The notes beneath the pieces were generated by a model. It was not told the DNA's origin, did no database searches, and worked only from the letters and a program-made list of their open reading frames with translations. Below are positions 36,162 to 45,670 of a stretch of DNA of 64,000 nucleotides, in pieces. A program made the translations under genes and the position numbers. The DNA is taken from NCBI GenBank assembly GCA_902574425.1, contig CACGNA010000001.1:62001-126000 (forward strand). Direction: 5' to 3'. The stretch comes from an uncultured Prochlorococcus sp. (GTDB lineage Bacteria > Cyanobacteriota > Cyanobacteriia > PCC-6307 > Cyanobiaceae). How positions within the stretch are numbered: the first letter of the stretch is position 1; every line of letters begins with the position of its first letter.

Positions 36162-37178
36162 TTGAAGTTTTTAATAACAGGCGGTTTAGGATTTATCGGT
36201 ACAAATTTAATAAAATTTCTTTTGTCTAAAAATGAGCATGAAATCTTGAATTTAGACAAAATTACATATTCTGCTAACTCCTCAGTAAATAAATATTTTA
36301 AATTAAATGACTTATATAGATTCGTTAAGGGAGATATATGTGATGAAACTCTGCTAACAAGTTTATTAAATGATTTTAAGCCAGATTTTGTTATGAATTT
36401 AGCCGCTGAATCTCATGTAGATAAATCAATCTCTGGGCCAAATGACTTTATAAGAACAAATATTTTTGGAACCACAAATTTACTGAATACTACTAAAGAT
36501 TATTGGTCTAAATTATCAGGAGAAAAAAAATATCAATTTAGATTTCATCACATATCCACTGATGAGGTTTTTGGTAGTGTTTTTGATGATGGACTTTTCC
36601 ATGAAGAATCTAGGTATGATCCTAGCTCCCCATATGCCGCCTCAAAAGCAAGTTCAGATCATTTAGTAAGGGCTTGGCATAAAACGTATGGATTACCAAT
36701 TTTAATTTCTAATTGCTCTAACAATTATGGCCCTTATCAATATCCTGAGAAGCTTATTCCATTGATAATTTTAAATGCTTTAAATTTCAAGACTTTACCT
36801 ATTTATGGTAATGGTCTCCAAGTAAGAGATTGGCTGCATGTTGAAGACCATGTGAAAGCTTTATATACAATAATTACAAAGGGGAAAGTTGGAGAAACTT
36901 ATAATATTGGGGCAAATAATCAGATTAGCAATATAAAACTTGTAAAAAATATCTGTAATTTTTTAGATTCAGAGATTGAAGACAAACAAAAAGAGATAAA
37001 ATCTTACAAGGATTTAATAATATACGTAAAAGACAGACCTGGTCATGACGTTTGTTATGGAATTGATGCAAGAAAAATAAAAAAGGACTTAGATTGGAAG
37101 CCAGAGATAGATTTTCAATTAGGTATTCAAAAAACAATTAAATGGTACATTAAAAATAAATTTTTATATATTACCTAA
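36162..37178 (+). CDS. rfbB: dTDP-glucose 4,6-dehydratase
   Basis: 338 residues from a TTG start that gives the correct N-terminus (KFLITGGLGFIGTNLIKFLL). The RmlB features are NLAAESHVDKSISGPNDFIRTNIFGTTNLL, HHISTDEVFGSVFDDGLFHEES, YAASKASSDHLVRAW, SNCSNNYGPYQYPEKLIPLIILNAL and VRDWLHVEDHVKAL. It makes dTDP-4-keto-6-deoxyglucose. rfbA follows after 39 nt. The rhamnose-completing genes rfbC and rfbD are absent from the window, which suggests that a different dTDP-6-deoxysugar is made. Confidence 0.96.
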   Translation: MKFLITGGLGFIGTNLIKFLLSKNEHEILNLDKITYSANSSVNKYFKLNDLYRFVKGDICDETLLTSLLNDFKPDFVMNLAAESHVDKSISGPNDFIRTNIFGTTNLLNTTKDYWSKLSGEKKYQFRFHHISTDEVFGSVFDDGLFHEESRYDPSSPYAASKASSDHLVRAWHKTYGLPILISNCSNNYGPYQYPEKLIPLIILNALNFKTLPIYGNGLQVRDWLHVEDHVKALYTIITKGKVGETYNIGANNQISNIKLVKNICNFLDSEIEDKQKEIKSYKDLIIYVKDRPGHDVCYGIDARKIKKDLDWKPEIDFQLGIQKTIKWYIKNKFLYIT

Positions 37179-37217
37179 ATAATGAGATAATTAGAATATA
37201 AAAATCAAAGTATAAAA

Positions 37218-38081
37218 GTGAAAGGAATACTGTTAGCAGGAGGTTCAGGTACTAGATTAATGCCTGCTACATTTGCTATTTCAAAGCAACTTATTCCAAT
37301 TTATGATAAACCGATGGTTTATTATCCTTTGGCCACATTAATGTTAGCTGAAATCAAGGATATCCTTCTAATTACAACCAGATTGGATCTTGAAAGATTT
37401 AAATTGCTCTTGGGCGATGGTTCTCAATGGGGTCTTAATATTTCATATTTAATCCAAGAGAATCCAGGAGGTATTGCAGAGGCTTTTATAATTGGCGAAG
37501 ATTTTATAGGAGATAGTAAGGTAGCACTAATATTAGGCGATAATATTTTTTATGGTAATGAATTATCCAAAGACCTTTTGAAAGCAAAATCATTTGAAGG
37601 GGCAACTATTTTTGTCTCTCAAGTAATTGATCCAGAAAGATATGGCATTGTAGAATTTAATATACATAATGAACCAATTAGTATAGAAGAAAAGCCAAAA
37701 ATCCCTAAATCAAATTTTGCTATAACTGGATTATATTTTTACGATAATAAAGTAATTGACATCGCAAGAAATCTAAAACCCTCTTCAAGAGGTGAATTAG
37801 AAATAACTGATATAAACAAAATTTATCTTAAAAATAATTCATTAAACATACAAAGATTTGGACGAGGTCATGCTTGGCTTGACACAGGAACTCATGATTC
37901 GCTTTTGGAAGCTAGTCAATTTGTTGCAACCATAGAAAATAGGCAAGGTTTAAAAATTTGTTGTCCAGAAGAAATTGCTTATCGAAAAAAATATATTAAT
38001 AAAAAACAGCTTGAAAACCTATCATCAAATTTAAGTAAAACAAATTATGGTAAATATTTAAAATTAATTTTGAATGAATAA
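37218..38081 (+). CDS. rfbA: Glucose-1-phosphate thymidylyltransferase
   Basis: 287 residues from a GTG start. The nucleotide-binding motif is [42 protein letters not shown], with [40 protein letters not shown] and [24 protein letters not shown], all diagnostic of RmlA/RfbA. It makes dTDP-glucose for RfbB just upstream. Normal length. Confidence 0.96.
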   Translation: MKGILLAGGSGTRLMPATFAISKQLIPIYDKPMVYYPLATLMLAEIKDILLITTRLDLERFKLLLGDGSQWGLNISYLIQENPGGIAEAFIIGEDFIGDSKVALILGDNIFYGNELSKDLLKAKSFEGATIFVSQVIDPERYGIVEFNIHNEPISIEEKPKIPKSNFAITGLYFYDNKVIDIARNLKPSSRGELEITDINKIYLKNNSLNIQRFGRGHAWLDTGTHDSLLEASQFVATIENRQGLKICCPEEIAYRKKYINKKQLENLSSNLSKTNYGKYLKLILNE

Positions 38082-38176
38082 TTTTCTATGATTCAATATA
38101 CTGATAATATAAAACTTATTAAATGAGTATAATTAAATTTTCTTACCAATATATATTTTTTAAAAGTTTTTAAAAG

Positions 38177-39964
38177 ATGATTAAAGATATAAAAAAAATC
38201 CTATTTTTGTTAGATAAAGAGGATAAAAAAAGATCTTATTTACTACTTTTAGCTTCTATTATTATGGCAATATTTGAGGTTTTTAGTGTGGCCTCGATAA
38301 TGCCATTTATTGCAATTATATCTAATGAGAATCTAATCCTTACTCAACCAATTCTATTCAAAATATATAACTACTTTGAAATATCTAGTCCAAAAGTATT
38401 CATAATACTTTTTGGTGTTTTTTCATTTTTACTTTTTGTTTTATCTTTAACTTGTAAAGCAATAACAACTTATTTGCAGATTATTTTTATGCAACATAGT
38501 GAATATAGAATAAGTCAAAGAATTTTTGGCAGATACATAAATCAACCATATGAATGGTTTCTAAAAAGAAACAGCTCTATTCTTGGAAAAACTATTCTTT
38601 CAGAGGTAAATACAATAATTAACTATGGACTATTGCCTTTAATAACCATCACATCACAATCAATTGTTTTCATTTCAATTTTTACACTAGTCATAATCGT
38701 TAATCCAATAATGGCATTAGGAATAATAGGGATATTAGGTTCTCTATATTTTTTAATTTTTAAAATTTTTAGTAGATTTATTAAAAGAATAGGTGCGGAA
38801 AGAAGTGAAACAAATTCTGTAAGATTCAAGCTTTTAAATGAAGCTTTTAATGCATCAAAGGTTGTTAAACTTCTTGGCTTGGAGGATTCTTACATTAGGA
38901 GATATAACCCTGTAGCAAAAAGATATGCAATGAAAGAATCCTATCTTCAGGGTATTACACAGCTTCCTAGATTTATAGTTGAAATAGTTGCATTTGGAGG
39001 AATACAATTACTGATTATTTTAATAATCTTAAGTGGTAAAGATATTAATAATGCATTACCACTTATTAGTTTGTATGTATTCTCTGGATATAGATTAATG
39101 CCTGCTATTCAACAAATCTATAATAGTTTTACACAATTTAGATATGTAAGTATTCCTCTTGATAATTTTTATAGAGATTCTTTAACTTTATCAATTAATC
39201 ACCAAAATCAATCAAATATCAAACCATTAAGATTTAAAGATTCTATAAAATTAGAAAATATTAGTTTTAAATATGCAGGATCAAAAAAAGAAATAATTAA
39301 TGAATTAAGTATAGAAATTTTGAAAAAATCAAAAGTTGGTTTAGTAGGGTCAACAGGTAGCGGGAAAACAACAACCATCGATATAATATTAGGACTTCTT
39401 TCACCTACAAGTGGCAAACTTAAAGTTGACAATCGTTTAATAAATAAGAAAAATGTTCGTTCTTGGCAAAACATCTTGGGTTACGTACCCCAAGATATTT
39501 ATCTTTCTGATGAAAATATTGCTGCGAATATAGCTTTTGGAGTTAAGGCAAAAGATATCAACTATGAAGCGATCGAAAAAGCTTCAAAAATAGCAAACCT
39601 TCATAAATTTATTATTAATGAACTTCCTAATGGATATGAAACAAAAGTAGGAGAGAGAGGTATAAGATTATCTGGAGGACAAAGGCAAAGAATTGGAATA
39701 GCAAGAGCTCTTTATCACAATCCAAAAATACTTATTCTTGATGAGGCCACCAGCTCACTAGATAATCTTACTGAAAAAGCTGTAATGGAAGCTGTAAATA
39801 ATCTAAGCAAAGAAATTACCGTAATATTAATTGCTCATAGATTAAGCACGGTAAAAAATTGCGACATAATTTACTTCTTAGAAAAGGGAAGACTATTGGC
39901 TAAAGGGAAATACGAAGAGCTAAGGGAAAAAGTTCCCGCCTTTGAAAGGATGAGTAGATTTTAA
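38177..39964 (+). CDS. ABC transporter with fused permease, PglK/MsbA-like flippase
   Basis: 595 residues: six membrane helices in the first 330 residues and a nucleotide-binding domain at about 355-595. NBD motifs are Walker A VGLVGSTGSGKTTTIDIILGL, Q-loop LGYVPQDIYLSDENIAAN, signature LSGGQRQRIGIARALYHNPK, Walker B ILILDEATSSLD and H-loop VILIAHRLSTVKNCD. The half-size fused design and the setting in a glycan locus fit a PglK/Wzk-type flippase of lipid-linked oligosaccharide. Lipid A transport (MsbA) is the alternative. Its stop overlaps the end of a decayed epimerase on the other strand. Confidence 0.9.
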   Translation: MIKDIKKILFLLDKEDKKRSYLLLLASIIMAIFEVFSVASIMPFIAIISNENLILTQPILFKIYNYFEISSPKVFIILFGVFSFLLFVLSLTCKAITTYLQIIFMQHSEYRISQRIFGRYINQPYEWFLKRNSSILGKTILSEVNTIINYGLLPLITITSQSIVFISIFTLVIIVNPIMALGIIGILGSLYFLIFKIFSRFIKRIGAERSETNSVRFKLLNEAFNASKVVKLLGLEDSYIRRYNPVAKRYAMKESYLQGITQLPRFIVEIVAFGGIQLLIILIILSGKDINNALPLISLYVFSGYRLMPAIQQIYNSFTQFRYVSIPLDNFYRDSLTLSINHQNQSNIKPLRFKDSIKLENISFKYAGSKKEIINELSIEILKKSKVGLVGSTGSGKTTTIDIILGLLSPTSGKLKVDNRLINKKNVRSWQNILGYVPQDIYLSDENIAANIAFGVKAKDINYEAIEKASKIANLHKFIINELPNGYETKVGERGIRLSGGQRQRIGIARALYHNPKILILDEATSSLDNLTEKAVMEAVNNLSKEITVILIAHRLSTVKNCDIIYFLEKGRLLAKGKYEELREKVPAFERMSRF

Positions 39965-40165
39965 TAATTATTATTAAAAACTGCTTTAATATATTTTTTC
40001 AATCCATCTAGAATATTATATTTAGGCTCCCATTTCAATAGCCTTTTAGCATAACTAATATAAGCTTTTACATTAAAACCAACCTTTAATAATTATCTAC
40101 CAAATGAGCTTCAATAAATCATTAGGAACCAGTTATGAAAATATTTTTTTTGATCCAACTTTCAT
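39961..40165 (-). pseudogene. Decayed NAD-dependent epimerase with internal deletion
   Basis: On the minus strand an ATG at 40165 is followed by pieces that read, across frameshifts and stops, as the N-terminus of a sugar epimerase: KKIF, ITGS, FIEAHLVDN, LLKVGFNVKA. It then jumps straight to an epimerase C-terminus, YISYAKRLLKWEPKYNILDGLKKYIKAVF, ending at TAA 39961. The ending closely resembles that of the intact epimerase at 60.4 kb (ISHARNILKWNPKYTFYEGLHKYIDEV). Some 250 central codons are missing. This region is not in the ORF track. It sits between the convergent flippase and GT genes and marks past gene loss in the island. Confidence 0.82.
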
Positions 40166-40179
40166 AAAAATTTAGATAT

Positions 40180-41427
40180 CTAGATTAAACATAACTTCTT
40201 TAATATTATTATTAATTTTGATTTTAAACTACTTAAGAAAGGATATATAATCTTACCTTTAATAAATTCTTTGATTTCAAAGAAATCAATTAGTGAATTA
40301 TCAATTGAATTTATATTCTGGAAGATAAAATCCTCATTAAATTCTTTATTAGTATCACTTACTATTGAAATCCATTCAAAAAAAAGTTTTTCATTTTTAA
40401 AAAATTGCATTTTATGTTTTCTACCATGACAAGCTAATCTAAAAATCAGATCATCTAAGTACCATAAATCATTTTCAGGATTATCTTTATTTTCAATAAA
40501 ACCCAATAAAAATTTTTTTAATTTTGGCTTATTATATTTATCAAAAAACTCTCGCTGAATCTTAAGATAATCAACATTAAATTTTTGATAGTTTTCAAGA
40601 CCAAAAAAGATTTGATTTGCTGCCATTTGTATTGAATCTTTTATAAAAAGGGTATTTTCTTCATTAAATAAGTAATTTAAACCACACTTTAAATTTTCAG
40701 ACAAAATGCATGGTACCCCTTTTGAAAAAGATTCAATTAAAACCCTTGGCACTCCCTCTTTATGAGAGTTCAAAAATACAAAGCGACTTTTAGAAATTAT
40801 CTCATGCATTAAATCATCAGATATTGGGAAATTACCAAAAGATTCCTGTGAAGAACTAATAAAAGATATATTTTTAAGCTGTTCTGTTGAAAAAAGAAGT
40901 TTTGGCAATTCAAAATAATTTCTATCAATTTGCTGTTCTAAATATACTTTATCACCAAGATTTAATTTTCTTGGATCTGGTACCACAAAAATGACTTTTA
41001 AATCTTCTTTCAAAGAAAATAATTTTTTTATAATTAATAAAGTTTCTTTTATTCTTTTTATCTCGGATGGTCTAGATATTACACAAATATCCCAAATCTT
41101 ATTTGGAGTTGATTTGATTTCTTTAAAAGGTAAGAAATTAACACAAGTTAAAGGGGTTATTATTTCTTTTTGTAAGTTGGAAAGAAAATTTGCCGAAGGG
41201 TTTGACCACATATAAAATGATTCCCAGTTATTTTTAGGCCAAAAATTAAAGTTTGAACAATCGCCTTGAATATGAACACCAAAAATCCATTTATTATGCT
41301 TTTTAGAATTCATTAGGAATTGTTTGACTTTCTTAGATTTCTTAGGTAATCCTCTCAAGACTTCATTATGAGTGAAGGTTATAATTCCTGGTGTTGTTAA
41401 TGAAGGTTTTTTTAATAGACAAGGCAT
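40180..41427 (-). CDS. Glycosyltransferase, GT-B/GT4-like, 415 aa
   Basis: 415 residues. The C-terminal half shows the GT4 donor-binding pattern: IWDICVISRPSEIKRIKETLLIIKKLF, then LMHEIISKSRFVFLNSHKEGVPRVLIESFSKGVPCILSENLKCGLNYLF, which has the E-x7-E motif (EGVPRVLIE). The N-terminal domain is diverged. An extra C-terminal helical region (about 330-415) is unusual. Cytoplasmic or membrane-associated; sugar unknown. It is the last gene of a minus-strand trio with the PIG-L deacetylase and methyltransferase-like genes. Confidence 0.8.
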   Translation of the reverse strand: MPCLLKKPSLTTPGIITFTHNEVLRGLPKKSKKVKQFLMNSKKHNKWIFGVHIQGDCSNFNFWPKNNWESFYMWSNPSANFLSNLQKEIITPLTCVNFLPFKEIKSTPNKIWDICVISRPSEIKRIKETLLIIKKLFSLKEDLKVIFVVPDPRKLNLGDKVYLEQQIDRNYFELPKLLFSTEQLKNISFISSSQESFGNFPISDDLMHEIISKSRFVFLNSHKEGVPRVLIESFSKGVPCILSENLKCGLNYLFNEENTLFIKDSIQMAANQIFFGLENYQKFNVDYLKIQREFFDKYNKPKLKKFLLGFIENKDNPENDLWYLDDLIFRLACHGRKHKMQFFKNEKLFFEWISIVSDTNKEFNEDFIFQNINSIDNSLIDFFEIKEFIKGKIIYPFLSSLKSKLIIILKKLCLI

Positions 41428-41441
41428 AATTCTTATGATTT

Positions 41442-42266
41442 TTATGTAAATTTACTAATCTTAGATTTTATTATTTCGGTTAAATTCCAATTCAAGAAAT
41501 AATCTTTACTACCAGGAACACTAAATGTATTTTTAACAAGATTTAATATCTTAAAACCTTTTTTATCAAAAAGGTAAATTGATTCAACAGGACTATTAAA
41601 AGTAGAATAATTTTTTTTATGTGCTTCTATATCTATTGATTTATAACAATTTAACATTTTTTGTTTTAATTTTTTATCAATAAACCATTGTGTATAAAAT
41701 TTTGGATATCTCCAACTTCTAAACCTTAATAATCTTAAAATTTTATTAGAAATACTATATTTGCATTTAGAAAAATTTAAAATTCCATAATTTCCTTGAT
41801 TTAAATTATTTCTCAAAATTGGTTTTAGTAAAGAGTTATTTAAAGGCAGACAACTGAAAAATCCAAATGAAATTTTATGTTTATATGTCCATTCAAATAA
41901 TTCTTTTGAGGCCTGCATATGATGCGGATTCATATGTTCATCGCCAAAAGGTGAGTGAGTTATCAACAAATCAATATCATTTATTTTTAACCCCAATATA
42001 GATAATGCCTCGAGAACTGTTTTATAAATTGGAGGCAAAGGATTATTTGCTTTCCTCAAAGATTTCCCTAAAATAAGCCCCTTTTTACAATTAGAATATT
42101 TTATTGCTTTATTAAACTCTTTTACTCTGGAAGAACTACTATCATTACCAGATAAACAAATAACAAAAACATTTAAAAAAGAAGTTTTGCTTAATAAATT
42201 CAATAATCCACCAATCCATAAAGATTCATCATCAGGATGACAAACTATAAAAAAAATATTTTTCAT
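41442..42266 (-). CDS. PIG-L/LmbE-family N-deacetylase
   Basis: 274 residues. The zinc site appears as FFIVCHPDDESLWIGGLLNLL (HPDDE motif, near the N-terminus) and THSPFGDEHMNPHHMQASKELFEW, where HxxH completes the metal ligands. The family removes N-acetyl groups from GlcNAc-containing glycans or glycolipids (GlcNAc-PI, mycothiol, teicoplanin-type substrates). In this locus it could de-N-acetylate a lipid-linked or nucleotide-linked amino sugar. The start follows directly on the stop of the methyltransferase-like gene, so the two are coupled. Confidence 0.88.
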   Translation of the reverse strand: MKNIFFIVCHPDDESLWIGGLLNLLSKTSFLNVFVICLSGNDSSSSRVKEFNKAIKYSNCKKGLILGKSLRKANNPLPPIYKTVLEALSILGLKINDIDLLITHSPFGDEHMNPHHMQASKELFEWTYKHKISFGFFSCLPLNNSLLKPILRNNLNQGNYGILNFSKCKYSISNKILRLLRFRSWRYPKFYTQWFIDKKLKQKMLNCYKSIDIEAHKKNYSTFNSPVESIYLFDKKGFKILNLVKNTFSVPGSKDYFLNWNLTEIIKSKISKFT

Positions 42267-43055
42267 TTATTTCTCTAATTGTATAGGCTCATATGGTATT
42301 TTATTATTTGTTTTTCTACAGCCAAAAGTAAGAATTGAATTGTTAGGTATATATTCTGGTTCTGGTTGTTTAAGTTGATTACCAAAATATATTTTTTGAA
42401 ATTTATTTTCTTTTAAAAATATGTTTCCAGGATTTAGAGAATAAAAAGTATTTATTTTAAAAAAATCTAACACCTTAAGAATCTCTAAAATCCTATAAAA
42501 AATATATACAAATTTTGATATTCTAAATTTTGTTCTATAAGCTTCATGTAAGAAAATACAATTATTAGTTATTAAATAAAAATCTTGCAATAACTTGGGA
42601 TGAATATTATAGTATCCTCTCCCAAAATATCCTGACAAAGCTGTTATGTGAAAAATTAATGCATCCTTTTTTGCCATTTTATAAATATTTTTTAAAACTT
42701 CTCCTGGGTTGAAGCACCAAAAAAGAACCCCCGCATCAATTATAAAATCATATTTACTTATCAATTGCTTTGCTAATTTTCTTTGTAGATCAATCTTTAA
42801 AGTTGCTTTACCATTTAAATCTAGTGTTTCAACTTTTTTGAATCCTAAAAACTTTCCAAAAGTAAATGCATTCAATTCTTCTGGTAATTTTGAAAATTTA
42901 TAATTTAGCTTTTTGCATATTTTAATTAAGCCTTTTTCATCAAAATAAATTTTTGCATCGCCAAGTATAAGCAGACAATTTTTTGAGATATTTCTTTCTT
43001 TCTTTATTAAAGAAATTATGGAATAAGCATCTTGTATTTCTATGCCCACTTTCAA
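42267..43055 (-). CDS. Methyltransferase-like protein in the PIG-L operon
   Basis: 262 residues. KYDFIIDAGVLFWCFNPGEVLKNIYKMAKKDALIFHITALSGYFGRGYYNIHPKLLQDFY (about 100-160) resembles the second half of a class I SAM methyltransferase, where an acidic strand is followed by a helix and a strand after D-A-L-I. A clear motif I is not obvious (KNCLLILGDAKIY is a candidate), so activity is uncertain. It precedes the deacetylase gene with no gap and is divergent from the PhyH gene across 223 nt of very AT-rich DNA. Confidence 0.55.
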   Translation of the reverse strand: MKVGIEIQDAYSIISLIKKERNISKNCLLILGDAKIYFDEKGLIKICKKLNYKFSKLPEELNAFTFGKFLGFKKVETLDLNGKATLKIDLQRKLAKQLISKYDFIIDAGVLFWCFNPGEVLKNIYKMAKKDALIFHITALSGYFGRGYYNIHPKLLQDFYLITNNCIFLHEAYRTKFRISKFVYIFYRILEILKVLDFFKINTFYSLNPGNIFLKENKFQKIYFGNQLKQPEPEYIPNNSILTFGCRKTNNKIPYEPIQLEK

Positions 43056-43278
43056 AAATATTTAATATAAATATATCATAAAATTGTATTTATATATAAT
43101 AAAAAAAGTTATAAATATTTTTCATATAAATTATTTAACTAAGTTATTAATAATGTAAATAAAAATAATTATTTTTTTCTAAATTATTTTTACAAAGATA
43201 GTTTTAAATTCATAAAAGTTAAAATATACTTGCTAACTTTAAAATAGTTAAATCAAATTAATAAATTTTAAAGAATAG

Positions 43279-44175
43279 ATGAATTTTAATACTTTAAAAA
43301 AAAGAATAAAAAAATTATTTTTAAAAATCATTAAAAAAATTCTTAAGTTATTGCATAGTATTATTTCAAAAAATTTGATTAATGAATATTTAACCAAAAT
43401 TGAATATATTGAATTCTTTATGGAAAGGAAGGACTATAAAACATCTTTTATTTCTTTTCATAGTGATACTGAATGGATTCTGGAGAAGCTTAATAAAGAT
43501 GGATATTGCAAAATAAAAAACTTTTGGTCTGAAGATGAATGTATAAATGGAATGAAATCTATTGATGATTTAATAAGAGATTTTCCTGAATATGTAAGAT
43601 CTGAGAATAAATCTGATCAAAGAGTTTATGGTGCAGAAAAAATTTCTCGAAATATTAATGATTTTAGTAAAAATAAATTATTAATTTCAGTGGCTAAAAA
43701 CTACAACAGAAAAGAAACAAAACTAGGTTTTACATTAGCAGCTAAAATGCCTGCAAAAAAACACAATAAAGGTTCTGGTGAGGGGTGGCATAGAGATGCA
43801 TTTTTTAGACAATTTAAAACTTTACTTTATTTAAGCGATGTAAGCAAAGATAATGGTCCCTTTGAATTAATACTAAATTCACAAAATTATCAGAACTTAA
43901 TTGAAGACATGAGGGAGGCAAATCTAGGTCATAAGCAATTCAGATTAACAGAATCGCAAATAAATAAAATACTAATTAATGAGCCTCAAAGAAAAAAAAC
44001 AATCTTAGGTAAAATGGGGACTTTAATACTTGTAGATACAAGTACTTTACATAGAGGATCTCCTATAAAAAATGGAATAAGATATGCACTTACAAATTAT
44101 TACTATACTCTAAACCAGATTGACGACGCACTTTATAAGAAATTTAATGTAATTCCCTTTGTTAAGATTAAATAA
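43279..44175 (+). CDS. PhyH-family Fe(II)/2-oxoglutarate dioxygenase
   Basis: 298 residues. The non-haem iron facial triad is seen in SGEGWHRDAFFRQFKTLLYLSDVSKDNGPFELI (HxD) and, after about 90 residues, STLHRGSPIKNGIRYALTNYYY (distal His and the 2-oxoglutarate-binding Arg). The N-terminal 40 residues are a basic helix. Members hydroxylate small molecules or glycan/lipid precursors. First gene of the nine-gene plus-strand polysaccharide run, 9 nt before the next gene, so a tailoring role in the glycan is a reasonable guess. Confidence 0.87.
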   Translation: MNFNTLKKRIKKLFLKIIKKILKLLHSIISKNLINEYLTKIEYIEFFMERKDYKTSFISFHSDTEWILEKLNKDGYCKIKNFWSEDECINGMKSIDDLIRDFPEYVRSENKSDQRVYGAEKISRNINDFSKNKLLISVAKNYNRKETKLGFTLAAKMPAKKHNKGSGEGWHRDAFFRQFKTLLYLSDVSKDNGPFELILNSQNYQNLIEDMREANLGHKQFRLTESQINKILINEPQRKKTILGKMGTLILVDTSTLHRGSPIKNGIRYALTNYYYTLNQIDDALYKKFNVIPFVKIK

Positions 44176-44184
44176 AATAAGTTA

Positions 44185-45645
44185 ATGAAAAAAAACGAAG
44201 GTGATTTTGGCTATCAATATACGCTAGATATATGTGAAGCGATTAGTTTATATACATCAACTATATTCAAAATTGATAATCAAGCATTCATATATAGGGC
44301 ATCCGATTTAAGATATGCTATAGAAAGGTGTCTCTATATTCAATGTATTAATTCAAAAAAACTTTATAGTAAATATTTATTTAAGAAACAAAAACTAATA
44401 AAATCAAATTTTATATGTTTAAAGAATTATGAGAAAGATATTTATAATTTAATTTTTCATAAAAACGATTATAGAATCAATACTTTTTTTAAATGGTTTT
44501 ACAGTTTAATTAAAAAAACTATACATTTCTATCGATTTATAAAATTATTTAAAGAAAGAGCAAGAGTATCTTCTGCTGGAAATTATAAAGTAGTTTTTAA
44601 TTTCTCAAATAAAAAATTTCTAAATTATGTAAGACCAATTCTAAATTATTTAGAAGAATCATCTTTTGTCTTTCAGGTAGGAAGTGATGAACAATTATCA
44701 AAGGTTATACAAAATGAAGGTTTTAAAGTCTTAGAAATAAATAATAAATATAAATACTTAAATCACTTTTTCGTATCCAAATTTTTGGCTGACTTCTTAG
44801 AATTACTTAAAGACTATGATAATAATATTAGTGCTTTAGAAAATAAAAATATTAAATCAATAGTTACTTTTGAAGGTAATTCTCCTCAAGACATAATAAT
44901 TTTAGAAGTAGCTAAAAAACTCAAAATACCTTGTTATTGCATTCAGCAAGGTTGGTCTCCATATATACATAATGGATTTAGAAATATGAGTTTTACTGAT
45001 TATTTTATATGGGGCAATGAATTTAAAAATCAACTCGTTAAATATAATCCAAACCAAAATTTTACAATATCTGGCAGTCCCTATTTAAAAAAAAGTTTAT
45101 CCCAAACTGAAGTCTTGAAAATAAAAACATTAAGTTTTTTTTTACAGCCTGTTTGCCCTCTAATGAGTCAAAGTGCTTTTGATAAATTCATCAAATTAAT
45201 TTTTATTTGCTCTAAAACTTTTCCAGATTTAAATATAATAGTAAAAGAGCATCCATCTTCAAATTTAAAAAAAGAACTAAAGAAAAGATTTAGTAAAAAT
45301 AAAAATATAACCTTATATGAAAGCAATTCTCAAAAATTAAATCAAATATTAGAATTATCAGATCTTACTTTGAGCGTATTTTCTAGTGTTATTCTTGAGT
45401 CTATTCATAAAAATAAACTACCTATAATTTGTAACTTTGGTTCTATACCAAAGTATCTCCCATATATTGTTGAAAAAGATTGTGCAATTGAAATTTTTAG
45501 TATTAATGATGCAATAAAAATAATTAAAAACTTAATAAATACTCCAGAAACTTTAAAAAAATATCAAAAAAATATCTTAAAAATAAAAAGGAATCTTTTT
45601 TCACAGAAAAATGCAAGTAAGTTAATAAGCAGTAAAATTAAATAA
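44185..45645 (+). CDS. GT-B type surface-polysaccharide glycosyltransferase, 486 aa
   Basis: 486 residues, weakly conserved N-terminal half and a clearer C-terminal half: IKSIVTFEGNSPQDIIILEVAKKLKIPCYCIQQGWSPYIHNGFRNMSFTDYFIWGNEFKNQLVKYNPNQNFTISGSPYL, then IIVKEHPSSNL...ITLYESNSQKLNQILELSDLTLSVFSSVILESIHKNKLPIICNFGSIPKYLPYI. This order (HQG/QQGW, W-G, KxHP, S.SS.ILE) fits polysaccharide-pyruvyl/capsule-type GT-B enzymes related to CDP-glycerol glycerophosphotransferases and capsule KpsC/KpsS-like families. The donor is unknown. Confidence 0.7.
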   Translation: MKKNEGDFGYQYTLDICEAISLYTSTIFKIDNQAFIYRASDLRYAIERCLYIQCINSKKLYSKYLFKKQKLIKSNFICLKNYEKDIYNLIFHKNDYRINTFFKWFYSLIKKTIHFYRFIKLFKERARVSSAGNYKVVFNFSNKKFLNYVRPILNYLEESSFVFQVGSDEQLSKVIQNEGFKVLEINNKYKYLNHFFVSKFLADFLELLKDYDNNISALENKNIKSIVTFEGNSPQDIIILEVAKKLKIPCYCIQQGWSPYIHNGFRNMSFTDYFIWGNEFKNQLVKYNPNQNFTISGSPYLKKSLSQTEVLKIKTLSFFLQPVCPLMSQSAFDKFIKLIFICSKTFPDLNIIVKEHPSSNLKKELKKRFSKNKNITLYESNSQKLNQILELSDLTLSVFSSVILESIHKNKLPIICNFGSIPKYLPYIVEKDCAIEIFSINDAIKIIKNLINTPETLKKYQKNILKIKRNLFSQKNASKLISSKIK

Positions 45646-45670
45646 GAAAATTTTGTTGAATTCAATTATT

